The translations under genes were made by a program, and so were the position numbers. From Bacteroidales bacterium (GTDB taxonomy: Bacteria; Bacteroidota; Bacteroidia; Bacteroidales; BM520), in contig JALNXP010000006.1 of NCBI GenBank assembly GCA_023230285.1, forward strand, positions 1 to 25,425: a stretch of 25,425 nucleotides of DNA, in the 5' to 3' direction. Under the pieces are notes generated by a model. That model ran no database searches. It saw only the letters and a program-made list of their open reading frames with translations, and was not told where the DNA came from. The stretch's first letter is position 1, and each line of letters begins with the position of its first letter. Below, one piece after another: positions 10,501 through 15,772 of this stretch.

Positions 10501-10866
10501 GCGCATGGTATAACTCTTTTTGTCGCCATCGATGCTTTGCTCAAAAGCCTTGCCAAGTGTAAGGAGATTATAGACCGATTCGTTACCACTAATGTAGCCA
10601 TTTTCCATAGCGATATTACGCATGGCAACAACACCGTTTTCAATGTTTTGCTCCGAAAAGCGTTCTTCTTTCACCCGATTCACTTTTATGGCATTGAGTT
10701 CGCGCAGTTGATTACGCAGCACCTCTTCAAGCAGCACGTTAGATGTTTTGCCGCCACGCATTTCCATGGCTTCCTCCGGTGTCAGGTATTCATAACCCAG
10801 CTTTTGCAGCAGCTGCAACGCCGGTATCTGACTGATATGGTCTTCTTTAAAGGATATTGTGGTCAT
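7579..10866 (-). CDS. hsdR: Type I restriction enzyme, R (restriction/translocase) subunit
   Basis: HsdR joins the HsdM/HsdS methyltransferase. It pumps unmodified DNA with ATP and then cuts it. In 1095 residues I see the N-terminal PD-(D/E)xK nuclease (RPDIVLF with D154, then VVIECK with E168 and K170). The helicase motor follows, with Walker A HTQGSGKS (about 346-353), DEAH at 466-469, TGTP at 493-496 and a later HTLLQAVSRVNR (motif VI). A helical C-terminal region completes the usual layout, and length is normal for the family. No frameshift is visible. The gene follows a 137-bp gap, the only sizeable gap in the core operon, so it may be expressed separately. An unusual Asp-Asn-Ser-rich insert sits in the motor domain (see the repeat at 9592-9627). 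Confidence 0.95.
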   Translation of the reverse strand: MTTISFKEDHISQIPALQLLQKLGYEYLTPEEAMEMRGGKTSNVLLEEVLRNQLRELNAIKVNRVKEERFSEQNIENGVVAMRNIAMENGYISGNESVYNLLTLGKAFEQSIDGDKKSYTMRYIDWEYPEHNVFHVTEEFSVMRTGMADTYRPDIVLFVNGIPLVVIECKRPDIKGALEQAVSQHLRNQKDDGIRSLYLYSALLLSIGNSFGSYATTASPAKFWNKWIEIFMSKEDEAAYNRQLSALVNTPLSTEQKNHLFGDRFHYVRAYFDEMEQSPIIPTEQDKYLYSLCRPERLLDLIHNFTLYDAGVKKIARYQQYFTVKEVAERVRHIDGGKRNGGVVWHTQGSGKSLTMVMLAQAIVQDKEIPNPRIILVTDRTDLDDQLTKTFLKCGRVVKNAKTGAKKITKEKQDNSDNSNKSDNSLVGLLESSTNAIITTIINKFETAVKRIKKPLTDPNIVILIDEAHRSQYNDMAIKMNKVLPNACKIAFTGTPLMKTDKNTAQTFGGIIKPVYTVRQAVDDGAVVPLLYEGRIVPQNVHEGHIDDFFSKVCDNLNEYQTADLKKKYSRMDLLNQTEQRIYSIAWNVSEHFRDNWQGTKFKAMLVTPRKYVAVLYKKFLDEIDMVSSDVLITAPDDREGEELPYGDTPEMVKAYWKKMMDEHGSPKKYQDNLISRFMKQEEPEIMIVVDKLLTGFDEPKVVVMYLDRKLNGHTLLQAVSRVNRVCDDKNFGYIIDYYGVLQELDSVLSIYSDYDEEEKKTFTETLKSIDVEIEKLPQKYSELWDLFRIIPNKRDLESYAQYLRLEDKRQEFYEKLTAYSSCLKIALSTLDFYKTTKDEQVKRYKEDLNMFVQLRSSVQLRYSDTIDYKQYEGQIRKLINQHVESGTVKQVTELVNIFDTEAFEHEVDKVVGTAAKADTIASRTKKFINENMDADPAFYKKFSQLLKESIEAYEQGRIDEFEYYKQVMKYKEDVLAHTDNELPKELENNNAGKAYYGITFETYSRLFANSELSLKDMALQTANAIDGIIRRMVVIDGKILVDWQSKSDVIGKLKIELEDYLIDDVKRKYDLTFSFDDMDVIIDGCIDVAKIWIR
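9592..9627 (-). repeat. In-frame 9-bp tandem repeat inside hsdR
   Basis: Four imperfect 9-bp units (consensus GATAACAGT on the coding strand) encode DNSDNSNKSDNS between the Walker A and DEAH motifs. Because the unit is a multiple of three, copy-number change would lengthen or shorten a surface loop without breaking the frame. Confidence 0.75.
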
Positions 10867-10914
10867 ATAAATTGTAAAAAATGTTAAAAAACCTGTTGTT
10901 ATAAAAATAATAAT

Positions 10915-10922
10915 TACATTTG
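10915..10922 (+). promoter_or_regulatory. -7 box for a candidate small RNA
   Basis: TACATTTG followed by C matches the Bacteroidetes -7 element TAnnTTTG. The -33 region is weak: only TG of TTTG is present at the 19-bp spacing. The position predicts a start near 10928, just before the first of three hairpins. Confidence 0.4.
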
Positions 10923-10927
10923 CAATG

Positions 10928-11002
10928 GATTAAGACGTGTTCTTAATTTTGGATTGGGGTGTCCCCGGTCGGGAAAGGGTTGCTTAAAACAACTCTTTTT
11001 TT
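10928..11002 (+). ncRNA. Candidate structured small RNA next to the DUF3800 gene
   Basis: The gap between hsdR and the DUF3800 gene carries three hairpins in a row on the + strand. P1 is ATTAAGA/TCTTAAT (10929-10947, 7 bp, 5-nt loop). P2 is GGGG-TGT-CCCC (10956-10966), extendable to 7 bp with two G-U pairs. P3 is AGGGTTG/CAACTCT (10976-10996), followed by a T-run. A -7 box lies just upstream, so all parts of a ~75-nt independent transcript are in place. It is also a G-rich island in A/T-rich DNA, with G runs that could form alternative pairings. It has no open reading frame of note. It converges on the DUF3800 gene, whose stop is 2 bp past the T-run. Surveys of structured RNAs have reported motifs named for DUF3800 because they lie near such genes. 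Whether this is one of them I cannot test here. Confidence 0.5.
10976..11002 (+). terminator. Intrinsic terminator on the + strand
   Basis: The 7-bp stem AGGGTTG/CAACTCT (one G-U pair) has a 7-nt loop and is followed at once by a run of T. Read on the minus strand the stem is not followed by T, so it cannot be the terminator of the DUF3800 gene. That points to a + strand transcript ending here. Confidence 0.6.
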
Positions 11003-11003
11003 A

Positions 11004-11741
11004 TTAGGGAAAAACCTTCAACCCATATAATTTACCATTCTCTTTATATATGTTATTTTCAATAATATTGTAAGCTTTATTTACCGCTTGTTTATCCAAA
11101 ACATATCTTGTTATTGGATAGGCAACAAGATCGGCTATTTGTAAACCTATTATATCTTCTTTTTTCCAATGCATTTCAAAACTTTTAAAATAGTCTTTAA
11201 TTCGTTTAGGCGTTACCCAATATGTACCTCTGTCAAGTAGTTGGTTATAATAATCCAACAATCGTTTATCCTCTTTTTTACCTCTTTTCTCCACATTAAC
11301 TATAAGATTGATATTTCCCCTGTTCATTTTATCTAAATAAAATACAGTTCGTTCCATAATAAATGAAAGTGACAAGCCATACACATCATGAAGTTTTCCA
11401 TATAGGCGAATATATGGTTCTTTTAATATAGAACAAGAAATAACAGTATATGAATCTTGAGCCAATATACTATCAAGCATTTCATAAAATTGTTGCTTTA
11501 TAGATAAATCGAAAAGACATTCGAATCCGTTTTGACATTTCCGAATATCGCGTGAATGTAATATGATTTTTTGTTTGCCCCAGAATTCATATTTTAATTT
11601 ATTTATCAGTTTATTGATTTCATTCAATTGGTTTTGAGACATAATTACGCCGCATAATGTAAAGATAGGAAATGAAGGGTCAAAACTTGTCAAATCTTGA
11701 TCACCACATTCATCTAAAAAGATATAGTAAGTCTCTTTCAT
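11004..11741 (-). CDS. DUF3800 domain-containing protein
   Basis: The 245-residue protein begins YYIFLDECGDQD, has HSRDIRK in its first third and ends with GLQIADLVAYPITRYV. These are the conserved acidic and His/Arg blocks of DUF3800, a family whose acidic motifs have been likened to RNase H-like nucleases. No activity is established for this member. DUF3800 genes are frequent in phages, islands and defence loci, which fits its position inside a type I restriction operon. It lies 12 bp after a truncated dinD and 137 bp before hsdR. The truncated upstream gene suggests that it arrived by recombination into dinD. A candidate small RNA converges on its 3' end. No signal peptide or membrane segment is present. 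Confidence 0.82.
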   Translation of the reverse strand: MKETYYIFLDECGDQDLTSFDPSFPIFTLCGVIMSQNQLNEINKLINKLKYEFWGKQKIILHSRDIRKCQNGFECLFDLSIKQQFYEMLDSILAQDSYTVISCSILKEPYIRLYGKLHDVYGLSLSFIMERTVFYLDKMNRGNINLIVNVEKRGKKEDKRLLDYYNQLLDRGTYWVTPKRIKDYFKSFEMHWKKEDIIGLQIADLVAYPITRYVLDKQAVNKAYNIIENNIYKENGKLYGLKVFP

Positions 11742-11753
11742 AATAGTGTTGCT

Positions 11754-11993
11754 TTATATAACAAGGTAAATTGTGTGAATCGTTTTGCTGACGTCAGGAA
11801 AGTGATCCTCCACTATTTGTCCGGCGTTTCTACATGCTTCTTTTGCTTTATCTATTACTTTAGCAAAATTCTCCCATTTGCTATACCCTAATAAAGGACA
11901 TAACTCTCTTGCGCTCCAACATTCCACATTTTCGACAGTTGCTGCGGCTTGTTCAAACTGCTCAAATAGAGCTTTAATTTCGATTGTTTTCAT
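11754..11993 (-). pseudogene. dinD-like gene, 3'-truncated stub (79 codons)
   Basis: The first ~70 residues match the N-terminal BRO/DinD-type DNA-binding domain: WSARELCPLLGYSKWENF, then VIDKAKEAC, then EDHFPDVSKTI. A full DinD-like protein is around 280 residues. Here the homology stops abruptly after SKTI and a short unrelated end (HTIYLVI) leads to a stop codon. DinD is an SOS-induced protein reported to act on RecA filaments in E. coli. This stub keeps only the domain that would contact DNA. Tight spacing (13 bp after hsdS, 12 bp before the DUF3800 gene) means it is probably still translated. A homologous domain is fused to RhuM at 13241-14659. Confidence 0.75.
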
Positions 11994-12006
11994 AGTATTT
12001 CAGTTT

Positions 12007-13254
12007 TTAGTTATTGATTTTCACTCTCTTTTCTCCTGTAAGCAAAACCTGCATAAGCCCTTTTTTCTGCTGCCGCAGACTGTCAAGTTTCTGTTTTGCT
12101 AAATTTATTTCGCTGTCGGCGGTGGTGAGTACGGCGGCTATGTCAGTTTGCTTTTCTAAAGAATGGATAATGGATAATGGATAATGGATAATATCTTCAG
12201 AACCTACAGCTGAAAATATTCCACCTTGCTCAATGCTTTTCCATTTTGATTCATTGTAAAGCATCAATTGATAAAAATAAGACTTATCAATATTGTATGG
12301 CTGTAAAGCACAAACGCCTCTTCCCAAACAAGAATATTCAGAAGCCATTCCAATAAAACCAACAGGCGCTCTAACAGTCATTATAATATCATCGGCATTA
12401 CAAACTTTTGGAAATTGTGTCGTCCATATTCTTTGTATCGTTTTTCTATTATTAATGTCAGCGTTACCTTGAATTAAAGGAAGTCCTTCTTTATTTTCAT
12501 TATAATAATTAGAATCTGGAGATTGTCCCATTATCACTTTTGCAACATCTCTCAATTTTACTTCTTGCAATTTTCCATTATCCATTATCCATTGTTCATT
12601 AAAGACTTGCTGCATCAGTCCTTTTTTGCGAAGTGTGAGCTTTTCTATTATTGCGGTTTGCTTTTCTATGGCTTCGTCCCAAATGGATAAAATGGCGGCT
12701 ATCTTTTGCTGCTCTGGAAGAGGGGGAAGAGGAATTTTTAAATTCACAACATCAGATGAATTTACAGCAGGATAATTGGAACCAACCACAAGTTGATAAA
12801 ATTGTTTTGTTACTGCCTGTGAAAATACATATAAATATAAAAAATCGCTATTGCATTTTTGAGGCGACAATACAGAGAAACCAGTAGAAACAATCAAATT
12901 CTCAACATTATTTTTAATCTGCATAAACCCTTGAAGATTTGGGCGCACAGTTGAAATAATAACATCTCCCTTTTTCACTATTCTTCGAGCCCTTGACGGA
13001 GCTGTACTAAATTTTTGTTTAGTTGTTACAATCTCAAATGTTTCATTATTTACATCGGATAAAGAAATATAATTAAACTCATAGTCAGGATTGGTCTGTG
13101 AAGACAGAGAGCGAGAATCTATTTCGCAGATTTCTCCCAGCCGTTTCACTTCCCAATCTTCCGGTATAATGCCAAGTGGTGAGTTTTTGTAGCCCTGTGG
13201 TGGCGTATCGGTTTGAGGCGTATCACATACACCCTTGTTATTATTTGTTTTCAT
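12007..13254 (-). CDS. hsdS: Type I restriction enzyme, S (specificity) subunit
   Basis: HsdS chooses the bipartite DNA site for HsdM2S methylation and HsdR cleavage. The 415-residue protein has the standard two halves. Recognition domain 1 (about 36-190, opening GIIPEDWEVKRLGEI) is followed by a central helix (PLPPLPEQQKIAAIL, IEKLTLRKKGLMQQVF). Recognition domain 2 (about 232-350) is followed by the distal helix (AAVLTTADSEI, LRQQKKGLMQVLLTG). Both ends of domain 2 are encoded by ATGGATA heptamer tracts in inverted orientation. The N-terminal ~25 residues come from a palindromic element also present in hsdM. The start ATG at 13254 overlaps the preceding gene's stop by 14 bp, so translation is probably coupled. 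Length and helices suggest an intact subunit. Confidence 0.93.
   Translation of the reverse strand: MKTNNNKGVCDTPQTDTPPQGYKNSPLGIIPEDWEVKRLGEICEIDSRSLSSQTNPDYEFNYISLSDVNNETFEIVTTKQKFSTAPSRARRIVKKGDVIISTVRPNLQGFMQIKNNVENLIVSTGFSVLSPQKCNSDFLYLYVFSQAVTKQFYQLVVGSNYPAVNSSDVVNLKIPLPPLPEQQKIAAILSIWDEAIEKQTAIIEKLTLRKKGLMQQVFNEQWIMDNGKLQEVKLRDVAKVIMGQSPDSNYYNENKEGLPLIQGNADINNRKTIQRIWTTQFPKVCNADDIIMTVRAPVGFIGMASEYSCLGRGVCALQPYNIDKSYFYQLMLYNESKWKSIEQGGIFSAVGSEDIIHYPLSIIHSLEKQTDIAAVLTTADSEINLAKQKLDSLRQQKKGLMQVLLTGEKRVKINN
12162..12192. repeat. Heptamer tract ATGGATA x4 in hsdS (distal side of recognition domain 2)
   Basis: Four exact copies of ATGGATA occupy 12163-12190 and partial matches extend one or two bases each way. 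On the coding strand they encode IIHYPLSIIHS. A unit of 7 is not a multiple of 3, so gain or loss of one copy would shift the frame and remove the distal conserved helix. Confidence 0.9.
12575..12593. repeat. Heptamer tract in hsdS, inverted copy (proximal side of recognition domain 2)
   Basis: CCATTAT occurs 2.7 times in tandem. This is the reverse complement of the tract at 12162-12192, and the two share a 20-nt exact inverted match. It encodes QWIMDNGK at the junction between the central helix and recognition domain 2. Confidence 0.9.
13202..13240. repeat. Degenerate palindromic element encoding the HsdS N-terminus
   Basis: GGCGTAT-CAC-ATACACC (13217-13233) is a 7-bp palindrome with one mismatch. 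It is followed by CTTGTTATTA and preceded by a further GGCGTAT half-site at 13202-13208. The same layout (17-nt palindrome plus CTTATTATTA linker) occurs in hsdM at 17620-17675. Both translate to the related peptides NNKGVCDTP and NNKGECNSP. Confidence 0.65.
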
Positions 13255-14659
13255 TCTTATTATCTTCCTTGTCCTGATTTAACCGTTTTATAATTGTATC
13301 AAAATCTGAAACATAATTCTTATCTTGAATCACCCTGAATTTTTCATATTCTTCAAATGCCTTAATTTTTGCCATCTCTGCAGAAATAATCCCATTATTT
13401 GTCAGAATAGGATATGAGGATAATGTTAAAAAATTATCCAAGAACAAAGCCCATTGCCGCATGGTGGTAGATATATGGCGTTTTGCTCTATTTTCAGCCA
13501 AGTCTAAATACGCAGAAACAAGCTGATCTAATTCTTTTATATGCTCCTGAGATAAATAATTTTTTGCGACAGCTACATCAGATTTTAGTACTTTCCCATC
13601 AGGAGACTGTTTCCATGTATTCAATCCCATGTGTAATTTTTTAGCATCAGCAGAAGTATATATTATTTCTGCTGCTGTTTTTCCTGAAATAGCCCAGTGT
13701 AATTTATTTTGAACCTTTGCATAAAAACCTTTAGTTATATCATCATCTTTTCTATAGTCATCTGCGGTTGCATAAATATCAGTTATTTTCTGATATGCCA
13801 TCCGTTCAGATGCTCGAATTTCACGAATTCGCTCCAACACTTCATCAAAGTGCTCAACTGCCCATTTGTTACCTTGTTTAAACCGTTCATCATCCATTAC
13901 TATCCCTTTTCGCATATACTCACTCAAAATAGCAGTTGCCCATATTCTAAAGTGAGTCGCTTTATAACTGTTAACCCTGTAACCTACTGCAATAATGACA
14001 TCAAGATTATATATTGATGTTTCATAATCTTTACCGTCATCGGCAGTTATCCAATTTTTTTGGACAACTGAATATTTGTTCAATTCCCCACTTTTAAATA
14101 TTTCATTAATATGATAGCTCACTGTACGAACATCAACCTCAAATATTTCAGCTATTCTTTTTTGAGTAGTCCAAACGGTGTCTCCATCAAAAATCAATTC
14201 AACTCTCATTGTACCATCCGGTTTTGAAAAAAATATCAAATCGGTATTTTGATATAAATCGGTATTATTTGAGATTCTAACTTTACCGGAAAAATATTGA
14301 ATTGCCGCTAAGGTCATACTTTTCTTGCTACTAACATTCAATACGGTCAATAAACAAGCATAACGAGATAATTTATAATCTTTAACCTTTCTAACAGCCC
14401 CTGAACCAATATCAACCATGGCGTTATACTCAACGAAATGGTTGGACGAAATCTTACCATTTTGCTCACATAATAATCTTGCCTTTTCAACTACAGATTT
14501 AATATTTCTATATTCAGAATAACCAAGAGTCTTTGCTAAATCACGTGCTGTCCAATATTCAATACCATTATTCTCAATTTGTCTAATAGAATCAAATATT
14601 GCATAACCTGATTTATTTATATCTAAACTTTGTTTCATATCATCATTAATATTAACCAT
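13241..14659 (-). CDS. DinD/BRO N-terminal domain fused to a RhuM-family protein
   Basis: The first ~120 residues match the DinD/BRO DNA-binding domain (WTARDLAKTLGYSEYRNI, then VVEKARLLC, KISSNHF, LSRYACLL). The rest is a complete RhuM-like protein (VWTTQKRIAEIFEVDVRTV, DVIIAVGYRVNS, LERIREIRASERMAYQKITDIYATA, KVQNKLHWAISGKTAAEIIY). RhuM is named after a Salmonella pathogenicity-island protein of unknown activity. The WTTQK region looks like a winged-helix DNA reader. The gene has a paralogue on the other side of fic (15773-16834). I chose ATG 14659 because the upstream GTG at 14686 adds only nine residues encoded by a repeat. An ATG at 14638 is a third option. The 3' end overlaps hsdS by 14 bp. 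A role in toxin-antitoxin or regulation is inference. Confidence 0.8.
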   Translation of the reverse strand: MVNINDDMKQSLDINKSGYAIFDSIRQIENNGIEYWTARDLAKTLGYSEYRNIKSVVEKARLLCEQNGKISSNHFVEYNAMVDIGSGAVRKVKDYKLSRYACLLTVLNVSSKKSMTLAAIQYFSGKVRISNNTDLYQNTDLIFFSKPDGTMRVELIFDGDTVWTTQKRIAEIFEVDVRTVSYHINEIFKSGELNKYSVVQKNWITADDGKDYETSIYNLDVIIAVGYRVNSYKATHFRIWATAILSEYMRKGIVMDDERFKQGNKWAVEHFDEVLERIREIRASERMAYQKITDIYATADDYRKDDDITKGFYAKVQNKLHWAISGKTAAEIIYTSADAKKLHMGLNTWKQSPDGKVLKSDVAVAKNYLSQEHIKELDQLVSAYLDLAENRAKRHISTTMRQWALFLDNFLTLSSYPILTNNGIISAEMAKIKAFEEYEKFRVIQDKNYVSDFDTIIKRLNQDKEDNKNENK

Positions 14660-14936
14660 TGTACCACCTAAATTATATTGTACCACCTTTTGCGGTGGTA
14701 CAGAAAAGCATTACAGCCCATTTCCCTTTTGTACCACCTATGCGTTTTATATATTCTTTGTCCTGCAATGTTCTAATTTGCTTCTGAACAGCTGACTTAT
14801 TAATGCCTATTGCTTCGGAAATACCTCTTACTGTTATAGTTGGATTGTTATACATCATGTATATCAGTTTTTCGGTATTTTCATTGTTAAAGTTAATTTC
14901 CTCTCCATTGTACCACCATTTTCTAATTGTACCACT
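14659..14936. repeat. Cluster of TTGTACCAC(C/T) sites in the 3' half of fic and the fic/rhuM junction
   Basis: Exact TTGTACCACC sits at 14659-14668, 14678-14687, 14729-14738 and 14908-14917. TTGTACCACT sits at 14927-14936 and again at 15268-15277, and CTGTACCACC at 16396-16405. Two pairs (14659/14678 and 14908/14927) have the same 19-bp offset. The word is read in different codon phases (WYN, GGT, SGT), so protein conservation does not explain it. It could be an operator for one of the encoded helix-turn-helix proteins. Confidence 0.7.
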
Positions 14937-15761
14937 TTTAAGTATCTTCAAGCAATTTTCCAACTCTGTTTGTACGTTTTGTGTAATATATTCCACAAAA
15001 GGTATAATTTGAGATAAGGCTGCATTTGCACCATCGGAAGGAACAGCACCCACAGTTATATCGCATTTGTGCAAAGCCGTTAAATAATTCGGTTTATCTT
15101 TGCTCTTAATTACAATCATCGGATAATTGTGTCGCAACAAAATATAATTCATCAGAAGACGGGCAATACGACCGTTTCCATCCTCAAACGGGTGAATACG
15201 AATATAGCGGTAATGAAACAGTGCGGCTATTTCTATGGGTAAAAGTTTAGATTCAGGCTCCGCTTCATTGTACCACTCAACCAAATCGGTCATCAGTGCC
15301 GGCGTTTCTTCCGGCGAGGCATATTCAAAAACTTCACCTGTTATGGTTTTTACGGAGTTCGGTCGTGTTTTGTACTGTCCTGCGTGAACTACATACGAGG
15401 TGTTTGTCCCATCCGGCAATTGACGATAAACCGTGTAATCTTCACGCAAAAGTGTCTGATGGAGTTGGCGAATAAATGTTCCCGTCAATGGCTTGTCTTT
15501 TTCCAACGCTTCAACCTGCATCATTTTCAATCCCACATTGTGGGCTTTCATCTCCTCCAAATCTTTCATATTGGCATCATCTACAGATTTCCCAAACAGC
15601 AGTAACATTTCGGTTTGTCCATAAGTCAGCGTGTTTCCCTCAATATGATTGGAATTGTAATTAAATTCTAACATAAACTTCTGATTCAGCCGGTTTCGAT
15701 CAACCTCTTTCAACGGCTGAAGCGACAACCATTCTTTGTATAACGTCTCTATCTTATTCAT
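14673..15761 (-). CDS. Fic-domain protein (AMPylase type) with C-terminal winged helix
   Basis: Fic enzymes usually transfer AMP from ATP to a hydroxyl side chain of a target protein. The 362-residue protein has the full catalytic motif HPFEDGNGRIAR (190-201, His190 as the base). An N-terminal inhibitory helix S37-N-H-I-E41-G42 fits (S/T)xxxE(G/N), so it belongs to the self-inhibited class. The last ~80 residues form a winged-helix region (TVRGISEAIGINKSAVQKQIRTLQDKEY, split here by function only), typical of the Fic-HTH group. All key residues are intact. It is flanked by two RhuM paralogues, 11 bp after one and 13 bp before the other. Its coding region contains repeated TTGTACCACC sites, and its last residues come from a palindrome of that word. 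Autoregulation by the winged helix is a reasonable hypothesis. The target is unknown. Confidence 0.9.
   Translation of the reverse strand: MNKIETLYKEWLSLQPLKEVDRNRLNQKFMLEFNYNSNHIEGNTLTYGQTEMLLLFGKSVDDANMKDLEEMKAHNVGLKMMQVEALEKDKPLTGTFIRQLHQTLLREDYTVYRQLPDGTNTSYVVHAGQYKTRPNSVKTITGEVFEYASPEETPALMTDLVEWYNEAEPESKLLPIEIAALFHYRYIRIHPFEDGNGRIARLLMNYILLRHNYPMIVIKSKDKPNYLTALHKCDITVGAVPSDGANAALSQIIPFVEYITQNVQTELENCLKILKSGTIRKWWYNGEEINFNNENTEKLIYMMYNNPTITVRGISEAIGINKSAVQKQIRTLQDKEYIKRIGGTKGKWAVMLFCTTAKGGTI
14679..14702 (-). promoter_or_regulatory. 9-bp inverted repeat over the fic stop/rhuM start junction
   Basis: TGTACCACC-TTTTGC-GGTGGTACA is a perfect 9-bp palindrome with a 6-nt loop. It encodes the last residues of Fic (CTTAKGGT). 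In the message it would form a firm hairpin 20 nt before the next start codon, without a T-run, so translational or operator control is more likely than termination. Confidence 0.55.
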
Positions 15762-15772
15762 AATAGGTTTAT

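Noticed and set aside
10312..10887. Open frame of 191 codons on the + strand opposite the hsdR start
   Set aside because: Low-complexity, His/Phe-rich translation that mirrors hsdR codons, with no promoter or domain. The hsdR frame has the complete nuclease motifs.
10976..11002. Hairpin as terminator of the DUF3800 gene
   Set aside because: On the minus strand the stem is followed by CCTTTCCCG-type sequence, not T. The T-run is on the + strand.
12162..12593. The heptamer repeats as a CRISPR-like array
   Set aside because: Units are 7 bp, contiguous without spacers and lie inside hsdS coding sequence.
14679..14702. Fic/rhuM junction hairpin as an intrinsic terminator
   Set aside because: No T-run follows on the minus strand and the downstream genes, including hsdS, need read-through.
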